64,000 nucleotides of DNA. Source: Alloalcanivorax mobilis. GTDB lineage: Bacteria; Pseudomonadota; Gammaproteobacteria; Pseudomonadales; Alcanivoracaceae. Shown one piece after another: positions 41,545 through 50,174 of this stretch (position 1 is its first letter; each line of letters begins with the position of its first letter). The stretch covers positions 1-64,000 of the forward strand of contig NZ_NMQZ01000006.1 in NCBI RefSeq assembly GCF_002864685.1, given 5' to 3'. The position numbers and the translations under genes were made by a program. The notes under the pieces were generated by a model. That model made no database searches. It was not told the origin of the DNA and saw nothing but the letters and a program-made list of their open reading frames with translations.

Positions 41545-42390
41545 ATGAATGTGCCAGAACGGAAAGTCAGCCCGGCCACGCAGATGTTCCAGGAAGCGAT
41601 TGGCGCGGCCCCCGGCCGTGGCCGCATGGAAGGCCGCCATCTTTTGGTGGTGGGCGCCGGGCAGCGCGACACCGACGACGAAGAAGTGGCGGTGGGCAAT
41701 GGCCGCGCCATTTCACTGCTGGCGGCGCGCGAGGGCGCCCGGGTGGCGTGCGCCGACATCAACCAGCAAAGCGTGCAGGGCACGGTGGACCGGATCACCG
41801 CCGACGGCGGCCAGGCCAGCGCCCTGCAAGTGGATGTGTCCGACCCGCAAGCGATCAGCGCGATGATCGAGCAGGCGCGCGCCGCGCTCGGCCAACTGGA
41901 TGCGCTGGTAGTGAACGTGGGCATCAGCCACGGGCTGCCGCTGGACAAGATCAGCGCGGAAAGCTGGGACAAGGAACACGGCATCAATATCCGCAGCCAC
42001 ATGTTGATTTGTCAGCAGGCGTTGCGGGTGATGGAGCCGGGCTCCTCGATCGTGCTGACCTCGTCGCTGGCCAGCCAGCGACCCACTGGCCGCAACCCCG
42101 CTTACGAGACCTCCAAGGCGGCGCAACTGGCGCTGGGCCGCAGCGTTGCCATGGCCGGCCACGGGCAGGGCATTCGCTGCAACGTGGTGGCGCCGGGCCT
42201 GATCGATACCCCGATGGGCCGCGCCGCCACCGCGCGCCGTGCTGACCGCGCGGTTAACGTGCCGTTTGGCCGCCAGGGCACCGGCTGGGAAGTGGCCTAT
42301 CCGATGCTGTTTCTACTCAGCCATGAATCCAGTTACGTCAACGGCCACACCCTGATGGTCGACGGCGGTCTCGGCAACAGCATTTTTTAA
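41545..42390 (+). CDS. SDR-family dehydrogenase with extended glycine loop
   Basis: A 281-residue short-chain dehydrogenase/reductase. The catalytic residues are Ser in LTSSLASQRP, Tyr and Lys in AYETSKAAQL, all in place; the C-terminal VNGHTLMVDGGL is typical. The nucleotide loop is unusual: GAGQRDTDDEEVAVGNGRAI, with about eight extra residues between the first glycines and GNGRA, and about 30 residues precede it. This variant loop is seen in a subfamily of SDRs, whose substrates I cannot name. It opens the TRAP cluster; RBS AAGGA precedes the ATG. Confidence 0.88.
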   Translation: MNVPERKVSPATQMFQEAIGAAPGRGRMEGRHLLVVGAGQRDTDDEEVAVGNGRAISLLAAREGARVACADINQQSVQGTVDRITADGGQASALQVDVSDPQAISAMIEQARAALGQLDALVVNVGISHGLPLDKISAESWDKEHGINIRSHMLICQQALRVMEPGSSIVLTSSLASQRPTGRNPAYETSKAAQLALGRSVAMAGHGQGIRCNVVAPGLIDTPMGRAATARRADRAVNVPFGRQGTGWEVAYPMLFLLSHESSYVNGHTLMVDGGLGNSIF

Positions 42391-42414
42391 TCCGACACAC
42401 AGGAGAACAACGCC

Positions 42415-42945
42415 ATGGCCAGAATTCCCTATGCGGATGTGGATTCCCTGTCCGATGAGCTGCGCGCCCTGGTGGCCTCACGCCGGCCACTGAACATCTA
42501 TCGCATGCTCGCCCACGGCGGCCCGGCGGCGGAAGGCTTTCTTGCTTTGGGCTCGGCGCTGCTGCGCGAAAACAGCCTGGATACCCAGTGGCGGGAGCTG
42601 GTGATCGTGCGCGTCGGCATTCTTTGCCGCGCGCCTTACGAAGTGCACCAGCACACCCGGTTGGCGCTCAGCGTCGGCATTGAGCAACAAAAAATCGACG
42701 CTCTGTACGACGGCCCCGACGCGGCGGTGTTCAGCGAACAGGAGCGCACCCTGCTGCGCTACACCGACACCGTGGTGCTCAACGTCAAGGCCGGAGAGAC
42801 CGCGTTCCGCGCCATGGAAAAACTGCTCAGCGCCCAGCAACTGGTGGAGCTTCATCTGCTGATCGGCTTTTACATGATGGTGTCGCGTTTTCTGGAGAAC
42901 TTCGAAGTGGATCTGGAAGACAGCGAGCCCGCGCCCTCCGCCTGA
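42415..42945 (+). CDS. Carboxymuconolactone decarboxylase-like protein, copy 1
   Basis: A 176-residue protein of the carboxymuconolactone decarboxylase (AhpD-like) family: WRELVIVRVGILCRAPYEVH with a single cysteine and QHTRLALSVGI, the helix pair that forms the active site, then VELHLLIGFYMMVSRFLENF. With only one Cys in the motif, AhpD-type disulphide chemistry is unlikely and a decarboxylase or lactone-type role is more plausible. The neighbour at 44.1 kb is a clear paralogue. Both lie among TRAP transporter and SDR genes. Confidence 0.88.
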   Translation: MARIPYADVDSLSDELRALVASRRPLNIYRMLAHGGPAAEGFLALGSALLRENSLDTQWRELVIVRVGILCRAPYEVHQHTRLALSVGIEQQKIDALYDGPDAAVFSEQERTLLRYTDTVVLNVKAGETAFRAMEKLLSAQQLVELHLLIGFYMMVSRFLENFEVDLEDSEPAPSA

Positions 42946-42999
42946 TCGGAAGGGCCGGGCGTGCCGTGGCTCCGATAACAACAACTCAGGAGAACAACG

Positions 43000-44100
43000 A
43001 TGATCAACGCAAACGGAAAATCCGTCACCGGCGGGCGCACCCTGGCGATCGCGCTGGGCGTGCTGCTGCTGAGCTGCGTGAGCGCGGCCCAGGCCAGAAC
43101 GCTGTCGTTCGCTATGTCCAGCCCGCCCAGTGAAACTCGGGTCAACCAGGTATGGGAATGGTGGGCCGGGCAAGTCAAAGAGCAATCCGCTGGCTCGCTG
43201 GAAATCAAATACTACTGGCTGCAAAGCCTGGTGAAATTGAAAGACGCCGCCGGCGCGGTGAGTTCGGGCATCGCCGACATCGCCTTTATCTCTCCAGCCC
43301 ACTCGCCGGACAAAATGCCGTTGTGGTATCTGGAGAACACCCGCACCGGCTCCGGCGATCAGTACGTGGTGGCCGAGGCGTTGCGGCGGGTACGTAATGA
43401 GGACGCGCCGCTCAAGGAAGAAGAGAAGCGCAACAACATGAAATACATCGTGCATGTCTCCAACGGCCCGCAGGTGTTTCTCAGCAAGGATCGCCCCTAC
43501 CTGACGCCAGAGGATTTCAAGGGCGACAAGGTGCGCATGCCCGGCACCATGGCCAAGGTGGCGATGCTGGCGGATTGGAATGTCTCGCCGGTAAGCCTGC
43601 CGTTCCCCGACATCTATTCCGCCATGGAGCGCGGCACCGTGGACGGCGCCATGACCTATGTGCCGTTGATCGGCCCGAACAGCCAGAACGAGGTCGGCAA
43701 ATATGTGGTCGAGCCCAACCTGGGGCAAAACTGCAACGTGGTGATGATGAACCTGAACACCTGGAACAGTCTCGACGCCAAGCAGCAGACGCTGATCGAC
43801 GGCCTGCAAGACGAGTTGCTGGTGAAACTGGCCCGCGCCAGCGTGGAAGACGAAGCGCATTACCGGGTGTCGTTGCAGAAAGATCCCAAATACCCGCTTG
43901 AGTTCAGAAAGATCAACGCGCAGCAGCGCGCGGAATGGGCCAAGGGCCTGGCGCTGGGTGCCGACGAAATGGTCAAGCAAATGTCGCGCTGGAGCGATCA
44001 CGCCGCCGCTTTCCACAAGAAATTCCGCGCCGAGATCGACAAGGTCGAGCAGGAAGTGGCGCGCGACGGTTATCCCTGGGACAAGCAGGCCAGCCAGTAA
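43000..44100 (+). CDS. TRAP transporter substrate-binding protein (DctP family)
   Basis: A 366-residue periplasmic binding protein with signal peptide (TLAIALGVLLLSCVSAAQA). The DctP fold is clear from LVKLKDAAGAVSSGIADIAF, the GDKVRMPGTMAKVAMLADWN segment with its ligand-anchoring Arg (as in family structures), and SAMERGTVDGAMTYVPLIG. DctP proteins bind organic acids via that arginine, so a carboxylate ligand is likely but not certain. It is separated from the membrane genes dctQM by a CMD-like gene and an SDR gene. Confidence 0.9.
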   Translation: MINANGKSVTGGRTLAIALGVLLLSCVSAAQARTLSFAMSSPPSETRVNQVWEWWAGQVKEQSAGSLEIKYYWLQSLVKLKDAAGAVSSGIADIAFISPAHSPDKMPLWYLENTRTGSGDQYVVAEALRRVRNEDAPLKEEEKRNNMKYIVHVSNGPQVFLSKDRPYLTPEDFKGDKVRMPGTMAKVAMLADWNVSPVSLPFPDIYSAMERGTVDGAMTYVPLIGPNSQNEVGKYVVEPNLGQNCNVVMMNLNTWNSLDAKQQTLIDGLQDELLVKLARASVEDEAHYRVSLQKDPKYPLEFRKINAQQRAEWAKGLALGADEMVKQMSRWSDHAAAFHKKFRAEIDKVEQEVARDGYPWDKQASQ

Positions 44101-44112
44101 AGGAGCCGCGCC

Positions 44113-44667
44113 ATGGCACGTATCGCCTATTTCGACCTGCGGGATGCCTCGGCACCGCTCAAAGCTTTGGTGAGCACCCGGCCGCCCTTGAATATTTACC
44201 GCATCGCCGCCCACGCCGGGCCCGCCGCCGAGGGCATGCTCGCTCTCGGCTCGGCGCTGCTGCGCGACAACGAGCTTGACGATTGCTGGCGTGAGTTGGC
44301 GATTGTTCGCACCGGCATTCTGTGCGGCAGCGATTACGAGGTGCACCAACACAAACGGCTGGCGGCACGGGTCGGGGTCAGCGAGGCGAAAATCCAGGCG
44401 CTGCACGATGGCCCGGAGGCCGCCGTGTTCGACGCCGACGAGGCCCTGGTGCTGCGCTTTACCGACCAGGTGGTGCTGCGTGGCAAAGCCGGCGATTCGC
44501 TGTTTTACGCCCTGCACGACCGGCTTTCGCCGCGGGCGCTGGTGGAGCTTCAACTGACCATTGGCTATTACATGCTGGTGAGCCGCCTGCTGGAGAACTT
44601 CGAAGTCGACCTGGAAGACAACGAGCCTTCCATGGACAGCTTCCCGCCGGCGCGGCCATCAAACTGA
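44113..44667 (+). CDS. Carboxymuconolactone decarboxylase-like protein, copy 2
   Basis: A 184-residue paralogue of the protein at 42.4 kb. Shared landmarks are PLNIYR, AHAGPAAEGMLALGSALLRD, WRELAIVRTGILCGSDYEVH, and SRLLENFEVDLED near the C-terminus; the last ~12 residues differ. The two copies flank dctP, which suggests duplication within the cluster, or enzymes acting on successive intermediates. RBS AAAGGAG precedes the ATG. Confidence 0.88.
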   Translation: MARIAYFDLRDASAPLKALVSTRPPLNIYRIAAHAGPAAEGMLALGSALLRDNELDDCWRELAIVRTGILCGSDYEVHQHKRLAARVGVSEAKIQALHDGPEAAVFDADEALVLRFTDQVVLRGKAGDSLFYALHDRLSPRALVELQLTIGYYMLVSRLLENFEVDLEDNEPSMDSFPPARPSN

Positions 44668-44703
44668 GTGGGCATCGTCCCTAACGTGGGCATCGTCCCT
44701 AAT
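44668..44703 (+). repeat. Tandem 18-bp duplication in the leader of the second SDR gene
   Basis: GTGGGCATCGTCCCTAAC at 44668-44685 is repeated at 44686-44703 with a single change in the last base. It fills the whole gap between the preceding stop codon and the AAGGA ribosome site. It encodes an in-frame but unconvincing extension, so it is probably untranslated leader. Confidence 0.75.
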
Positions 44704-44715
44704 AAGGAATTCGAA

Positions 44716-45426
44716 ATGACCGCAGTGATTGTGACCGGCGGCTCGCGGGGCATTGGCGCCGCCATTTGCGAGCGCTTCGCCGCCGATGGTTATCAGGTGC
44801 TGGTGCTTGATCCGCTGACGCCAGAGCACCCGCACGCCAGCGAGCACCGGGTTGTGGATGTGGCGGACAGCGTCGCGTTAAGAAAAGAAGTGACCGCGCT
44901 GGGCAACCTCTATCCGGTGACCTGCCTGGTCAACAACGCCGGGGTGGCGCTGCCGGCCGACCTCGAATCCACCACCGATGAGCAGATCAACCGCATCTTC
45001 GCCATCAACCTGCGCGGCAGCATCGCCGCCACCCAGGCGGTGTTGCCGGCGCTGCGCCGCGCCGGGGGTGGCAGCGTGGTGCACATTGGCAGCCGCACCG
45101 CGCTGGGCAAGAAACTGCGCACCGCCTATTCCACCAGCAAGGCCGGGCTGATCGGCATGGCCAGAACCATGGCGCTGGAGCTGGCGGGCGACAACATCAC
45201 CGTTAACTGCGTGGCTCCCGGGCCGATTCGCACCGCCGGCTTTGAAGGCGCCAACCCGGCGGACAGTGACGCGACCCGGGCGATTATCGACGGCGTGCCC
45301 CTGCGCCGCATGGGCGAGCCCGCCGACGTGGCCGACGCGGTGGCGTTCTTCGCCGCCGCCGGCTTCGTGACCGGCCAAGTGCTGTACGTGTGCGGCGGTA
45401 TCACGGTGGGCGCGGCGCCGATGTAA
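44716..45426 (+). CDS. SDR-family dehydrogenase
   Basis: A 236-residue classical short-chain dehydrogenase. TGGSRGIGAAICERF is the cofactor loop near residue 6, NNAGVALPADLES the structural motif, and GSRTALGKKLRTAYSTSKAG contains Ser, Tyr and Lys of the active site. The C-terminus GQVLYVCGGITVGAAPM is typical of FabG-like enzymes. The start at 44716 is fixed by AAGGA just upstream; an in-frame GTG at 44668 would begin in an 18-bp duplication. Likely oxidises or reduces the imported compound or its product. Confidence 0.9.
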   Translation: MTAVIVTGGSRGIGAAICERFAADGYQVLVLDPLTPEHPHASEHRVVDVADSVALRKEVTALGNLYPVTCLVNNAGVALPADLESTTDEQINRIFAINLRGSIAATQAVLPALRRAGGGSVVHIGSRTALGKKLRTAYSTSKAGLIGMARTMALELAGDNITVNCVAPGPIRTAGFEGANPADSDATRAIIDGVPLRRMGEPADVADAVAFFAAAGFVTGQVLYVCGGITVGAAPM

Positions 45427-45490
45427 CGGCCGCCGGCTGGCTTGCGATCAACGCTTGCGACCAATGGCGGCAATCAATAAGGAGCCAATA

Positions 45491-46087
45491 ATGACAACAA
45501 TCGATTCTCCACTGGTGCGTTTCATGGACCGCGTGGATGGCGTGTTTATTTTCGTCGCGCAGCTGTTGCTGGCGGCGATGATGCTGCTCACTTTCGTTTC
45601 CGTGGTGGGCCGGAGTTTTCTGCACAAAACGGTTCCGGATGGCCTGTTGATCAGCGAAATGCTGATGGTCGGCATGGTGTTTTTGCCGCTCGGTTATGTG
45701 CAATCGGTGGGCGCGCATATCGAGGTCACCGTGCTCAGCGACCTGTTCAGCCGGCGGGTGCAGAGCCTGCTGATCTCCATGGGGCTGGTGTTTGGCATCG
45801 TGGTATTCGGGCTGATGGCCTGGCTGGGCTGGCTGAATGCCTATGAATCCTGGCGGACCGGCGGCTATGGCTTCAGCAGCGTGCTTTATATTCCGGAGTG
45901 GCCGGTGAAAATGCTGATCCCCCTGGGGCTGGGCTGGTGGTGTCTGCGCATGCTGATTCAACTGGTGCTGCCCGCCACCCGCCCGGCGGTGGCGCAGACC
46001 GAGGTGCGCCAGGCGCTCGACGAAGTGGACATGGCCGCCGACGCGGATCGCGGCGACGGCGCCCGCCACCGGGAGACGCGCCCATGA
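45491..46087 (+). CDS. TRAP transporter small permease (DctQ family)
   Basis: A 198-residue membrane protein with four hydrophobic segments (AQLLLAAMMLLTFVSVVGRS first) and the DctQ motif PDGLLISEMLMVGMVFLPLG in the second helix region. It is unusually long at the C-terminus, with about 30 charged, probably cytoplasmic residues. RBS AAGGAG precedes the ATG. The stop overlaps the DctM start (ATGA). Confidence 0.9.
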   Translation: MTTIDSPLVRFMDRVDGVFIFVAQLLLAAMMLLTFVSVVGRSFLHKTVPDGLLISEMLMVGMVFLPLGYVQSVGAHIEVTVLSDLFSRRVQSLLISMGLVFGIVVFGLMAWLGWLNAYESWRTGGYGFSSVLYIPEWPVKMLIPLGLGWWCLRMLIQLVLPATRPAVAQTEVRQALDEVDMAADADRGDGARHRETRP

Positions 46088-47424
46088 ACCCGCAAACCAT
46101 TGGTATCGGCGTCACCGTATTGATGCTGGGCATGCTGTTATTGCGCGTGCCGATCGCGATTTCCCTGGTGGCCGCCGGCTATGGCGGCCTGGTGCTGGTG
46201 CTGGCGGCGCGCGGTGGCGACACCCTGATGTTCGAGAACGCCTTCAACGCCGCCAACAGCTTCCTCGGCCAGCTGGCCTATTCCAGTACTGCGGAATACA
46301 CCTTCACTACCATTCCCATGTTTCTGTTAATGGGCTATCTCGCCACCGAAGGCGGTTTTACCCGGGACATCTACGGCACCGCGCGTCTGTGGTTCGCGCG
46401 CGTGCCCGGTGGCCTGGCGGTGGCGTCGTCGGTGGGGTGCGCGTTGTTCGCCGCGATCAGCGGTTCGAGCCTGGCCACCGCCGCGGCGATGGGGCGCATG
46501 GCGGTGCCCGAGATGCTCAACTGGAAATACGACAAGGGCCTGGCCGCTGGCGTGGTGGCGGCGTCGGGCACGCTGGGTTCGCTGATTCCGCCCAGCATCC
46601 TGATGATTCTCTATGCGGTGTTCACCGAACAATCCATCGCCAAGCTGTTCGTCGCCGGCATCATTCCGGGGTTGCTGTCGCTGTTTATGTACGTGGGCAT
46701 GGTGATGCTGCGCTGTAAGCTGAACCCGGCGCTGGCGCCGCCGGTGCCGCAGGTCAGCTTCCGTGAAAAAGTACACTCTCTGAAAGGCACCTGGGGCATG
46801 ATCACCTTGATCGGCGTGATCGTGATTGGCCTTTACACCGGCATGTTCACGCCGTCGGAGGCCGGCGGCATCGGCTCGTTCGGCGCCTTTCTGATCTGCT
46901 TTCTCAGCGGCCGGCTGAACCGCCACAAGACGTCCAATGCGTTCAAGGAGACCCTGAAGAACACCTCCATGCTGTTCGCCGCCATCATCGGCGCTTATAT
47001 GGTGACCACCTTCACGGCGCTGACCGGCATCGCCGGCGATCTGACCACCTGGGCGGCCGGGTTCGAGAATGTGCCGCCGCTGGTGATCCTCGCTTCGTTG
47101 TCGTTGCTGTATGTGTTTCTCGGCACCTTTATGGGTGCCATGGAGATCATGCTGCTGACGCTGCCCATCGTGATCCCGATCATCAAGGGCTTGGAATACG
47201 ACCTGATCTGGTTCGGCATCATCATGATCAAGTACCTGGAAATCGGCCTGGTGACGCCGCCCATCGGCATCAATGTGTTCATCATCAAGGCGGTGGCCGG
47301 CGACAGTATCCGGCTGGGGCAGATCTTTCGTGGTGTCAGCTGGTTCATCGTGATGGACCTGATCACGCTGGCGATTCTGATCCTGTTTCCCGGCCTGGCG
47401 CTGTATCTGCCGTCGTTGATGTAG
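46084..47424 (+). CDS. TRAP transporter large permease (DctM family)
   Basis: A 446-residue permease with about twelve hydrophobic segments. Family landmarks are TIPMFLLMGYLATEGGFTRD, FAAISGSSLATAAAMGRMAV, GVVAASGTLGSLIPPSILMI and LVTPPIGINVFIIKAVAGDS. With DctQ and the DctP at 43 kb it forms a sodium-driven, not ATP-driven, importer. Its substrate is presumably processed by the SDR and CMD-like enzymes of the cluster. Confidence 0.93.
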   Translation: MNPQTIGIGVTVLMLGMLLLRVPIAISLVAAGYGGLVLVLAARGGDTLMFENAFNAANSFLGQLAYSSTAEYTFTTIPMFLLMGYLATEGGFTRDIYGTARLWFARVPGGLAVASSVGCALFAAISGSSLATAAAMGRMAVPEMLNWKYDKGLAAGVVAASGTLGSLIPPSILMILYAVFTEQSIAKLFVAGIIPGLLSLFMYVGMVMLRCKLNPALAPPVPQVSFREKVHSLKGTWGMITLIGVIVIGLYTGMFTPSEAGGIGSFGAFLICFLSGRLNRHKTSNAFKETLKNTSMLFAAIIGAYMVTTFTALTGIAGDLTTWAAGFENVPPLVILASLSLLYVFLGTFMGAMEIMLLTLPIVIPIIKGLEYDLIWFGIIMIKYLEIGLVTPPIGINVFIIKAVAGDSIRLGQIFRGVSWFIVMDLITLAILILFPGLALYLPSLM

Positions 47425-47457
47425 CCGGCCGGGCAGGCGACAAGGCGACAGGGCGTG

Positions 47458-47473
47458 AATGAAACGATATAAT
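47458..47473. promoter_or_regulatory. LacI-family operator candidate 3, before lacI-type gene
   Basis: AATGAAACGATATAAT shares 13 of 16 positions with the site at 41354 and 14 of 16 with that at 41442. It lies 86 bp before the regulator's ATG and just after dctM, fitting autoregulation. Confidence 0.6.
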
Positions 47474-47558
47474 CGCGCCTGATTTTGACCGCTTGCGGGC
47501 ACGTCGGGTGCCCGCGAACGCGTTTTTTGTGATCCCGGCGCGGCACCCTGGAACCCAG

Positions 47559-48578
47559 ATGACGGGATTTACCATCAAGGACGTAGCACGTGAGGCGAAG
47601 GTCTCGGTGGGCAGCGTTTCCCGGGTGTTGAACGGCCTCGCGGTCAGTGAGGCGATGAAAAAAAAGGTCGATGCCGCGGTCGCCAAGTTGGGCTACCAGC
47701 CCAACAGTCTGGCGCGCAGCATGCGCACCCGCTCCACCGGCGCGGTGGGGTTTCTGGTCACCGACATTTCCAACCCTCTTTATGGCGCCACCATCAACGC
47801 GGTGGACGCGCGCCTGCGCGCCAACGGTTTGATGCTGCTGCTGGCCAGTTCCGGCAACCGCTTGCAGACCGAGCTGGACGTGCTGGCGGAATTCAAGCGC
47901 CGCCGCGTGGACGGCCTGCTGATGGCGCCGGGCAGCGACGCCAATGGGCCGATGCTGGAGACCCTGGAGCGTTTTGGCGCGCCAATCGCTTTGATGAGCG
48001 GCGACTTCCCGCGTCGCTTCGCCTCGGTGACCACCGATTACCGCAGCGGCGTGAAGTCCGCCACCCGTTACCTGCTGGATCTGGGCCACCGTCGTATTGC
48101 CTTGCTGACACCGCTGGCGCACCTGTGGCCCGGGCGCGAGCGCATCGCGGGATTCCGCGCGGCCTTTCGGGAAGCGGGGTTGCCGGAGCAAAACGCCCTT
48201 GTCCGGCCGCAAAATCTGGGGCTGGACACCGCCGATGACGTCGCCGACCTGCTCGATGTGGCGCAACCGCCCACCGCGCTGGTGTTGCTGGGCACGCGCA
48301 TTCTGGCCGGCGCCCTGCGTACCCTGCGCGAGCGCCGGCTGCGGATTCCCGCCGACCTGTCGATCATCAGCATCGGCGATACCGAGTGGACCGCGGTCCA
48401 CGAACCGCCGATTACCGCGCTGCGCTGGAGCGCCGACGATGTGGCGGACGCCCTGGTCGGCTTGTTGTTGGCGCAGATCAATGGCGTGGCCGCGGGCGCC
48501 GCGCCGGGGCGTGTCACGGTGCCCACCGAACTGGTGCTGCGCGGCTCCTGTGCCGCCCCGCGTGACCCGGGAGCCTGA
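47559..48578 (+). CDS. LacI-family transcriptional regulator
   Basis: A 339-residue regulator. The LacI helix-turn-helix FTIKDVAREAKVSVGSVSRV plus hinge (YQPNSLARSMRTRSTGAVGF) occupies residues 4-65, and a periplasmic-binding-protein-like effector domain follows (LVTDISNPLYGATINAVDAR; RRRVDGLLMAPG). The ATG at 47559 puts the HTH at the N-terminus as usual. Three related 16-bp operator candidates at 41354, 41442 and 47458 support control of the whole SDR-TRAP cluster. Ligand unknown. Confidence 0.92.
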   Translation: MTGFTIKDVAREAKVSVGSVSRVLNGLAVSEAMKKKVDAAVAKLGYQPNSLARSMRTRSTGAVGFLVTDISNPLYGATINAVDARLRANGLMLLLASSGNRLQTELDVLAEFKRRRVDGLLMAPGSDANGPMLETLERFGAPIALMSGDFPRRFASVTTDYRSGVKSATRYLLDLGHRRIALLTPLAHLWPGRERIAGFRAAFREAGLPEQNALVRPQNLGLDTADDVADLLDVAQPPTALVLLGTRILAGALRTLRERRLRIPADLSIISIGDTEWTAVHEPPITALRWSADDVADALVGLLLAQINGVAAGAAPGRVTVPTELVLRGSCAAPRDPGA

Positions 48579-48644
48579 GAACGCCCTGAAGGCGCGGTGG
48601 GAAGCGGCGCGCACAACAACAAAACACCGCAGAGGAGAGGCCGG

Positions 48645-50084
48645 TTGAGTAGTGAATTAAGCCGCATGATCGAACGCCACGGTGAGCGCTACCGCTGGCT
48701 GGTCACGGCCACCGCCATGGTCGGCTCGCTTTCCATGTCGCTCTCCTCAACCATTATCAACGTGGCCCTGCCGCACATCATGGTCGACTTCCACGTTGGC
48801 CACACCGACGCCCAATGGTTGTCCACCGCGTTTCTGAGCTGCATGACCATGGGCATGCTGATCAACGCCTGGTGCGTCGGCGCGTTCGGCGTCAAATACA
48901 CCTACCGGGGCGCCTTGCTGGTGTTCCTGTTGGCCTCGGCGGCCGGTGGCATCGCGCCCTCATTCGGCTCGCTGATCGCGGTGCGGGCGGTGCAAGGGCT
49001 GACCGCCGGGCTGGTGCAGCCGCTCGCGCTGCTGATCATCTACCGGGTATTTCCCGTCGAGCAGCGCGGCCGCAGCGTTGGCCTTTATGGCATGGGGGTG
49101 ATCCTGGCGCCCACCTTCGGGCCGGTGCTCGGCGGCGTGCTGGTGGATCTGATTCACTGGCGGGCGGTGTTTCTGGTGGTGGTGCCCAGCTCCTTCGTGG
49201 CTTTGTTCATGGGCTCGCGCTTTCTGTTCGATGGCCGTGAAGAGGGCCGGCGCCGGCGTCTGGATCTGCCCGGCGTGATCCTGCTGGTCGGCTGGCTGCC
49301 GACCCTGCTGTGGGCCCTGGCAAGGGGGCCTCACCGTGGCTGGGACGATGGCGCGGTACTGAGCGCCCTGGCCATCGGCGCGTTGGCGGCGGTGCTGTTC
49401 GTGGCCCGGGAATTGACCTGCCGGGACCCGCTGCTGGCGCTGTCGGTATTCCGCCGGCCGGGCTTCAAGGGCGCCTTCGGGCTGGCCATGCTCACCGGCG
49501 GCGGCCTGTTCAGCTCGGTTTATCTGCTGCCGCTGCTGATGCAAACGGTGCTCGATTATTCGCCCACCGAGGCCGGGCTGATGCTGATGCCCGCCGGCCT
49601 GGCCATGGGCCTGATTTATCCGGTGGTGGGCCGGCTGGCGGACCGTTACAGCGTCACCAGCATGGCGTCGGTGGGGCTGGTGGGCTTTTGCCTGGCCGCG
49701 CTGGCGCTGAGTGTGTGCGCCGGTGGCGCCTCGTTCTTCTGGCTGGCGTTCTGGGCGGTGATGACCCGGGTGGCCTGCGCCTTCCTGATGCCGCCGGTGA
49801 TCGTCGCCGCGTTGAGCTTGCTGCGTGAGGATCAGATCAATCAGGGCGCCGGAGTGATCAGTTTTGCCCGCCAATTGGGCGGCGCTTTTGGCATCAATCT
49901 GGTGGCGGTGGTGCTGCAGGAGAACTCCGCTTTGTTCCCGTTCGGTCAGGGCGCCGGGGCCGCCCAGGGCTACCGGGACGCTTTTTTGTTGCTGGCGATG
50001 CTGTTCGCCACCGGGGTGATCCCTCTTTATAACCTGGCCCGGGGCAAGCGGATTCTGGCTGGCGAACCGGTCGTCAAGGCGTGA
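48645..50084 (+). CDS. MFS transporter, DHA2/EmrB-QacA drug-efflux family
   Basis: A 479-residue membrane protein with about fourteen hydrophobic segments. Family markers are LSSTIINVALPHIMVDFHVG in the first helix (motif D1-like), QWLSTAFLSCMTMGMLINAW, and LYGMGVILAPTFGPVLGGVL (motif C of antiporters). It should export drugs or metabolites by proton antiport. The start is a TTG at 48645 preceded by AGGAGAGG; an ATG 21 bases later is the alternative. It follows lacI by 66 bp in the same direction but may be independent of the TRAP cluster. Confidence 0.88.
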   Translation: MSSELSRMIERHGERYRWLVTATAMVGSLSMSLSSTIINVALPHIMVDFHVGHTDAQWLSTAFLSCMTMGMLINAWCVGAFGVKYTYRGALLVFLLASAAGGIAPSFGSLIAVRAVQGLTAGLVQPLALLIIYRVFPVEQRGRSVGLYGMGVILAPTFGPVLGGVLVDLIHWRAVFLVVVPSSFVALFMGSRFLFDGREEGRRRRLDLPGVILLVGWLPTLLWALARGPHRGWDDGAVLSALAIGALAAVLFVARELTCRDPLLALSVFRRPGFKGAFGLAMLTGGGLFSSVYLLPLLMQTVLDYSPTEAGLMLMPAGLAMGLIYPVVGRLADRYSVTSMASVGLVGFCLAALALSVCAGGASFFWLAFWAVMTRVACAFLMPPVIVAALSLLREDQINQGAGVISFARQLGGAFGINLVAVVLQENSALFPFGQGAGAAQGYRDAFLLLAMLFATGVIPLYNLARGKRILAGEPVVKA

Positions 50085-50174
50085 AGAATTGGGCAATTGG
50101 CAAAAGATGTAATAGAGTAACGCCTTTCGCGAATCAGATCGGCCTGTGAGCAGGCGCAAGAATAGGTCATCGTT

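Noticed and set aside
42478-44553. A 691-codon open frame on the minus strand
   Set aside because: It lies antisense to the SDR, CMD-like, DctP and CMD-like genes, which have clear family motifs and ribosome sites. In GC-rich DNA the antisense frame is often open by codon bias.
47457-47558. Longer LacI protein starting at 47493
   Set aside because: The upstream extension has no similarity and would put 22 extra residues before the helix-turn-helix, which in LacI proteins is at the extreme N-terminus.
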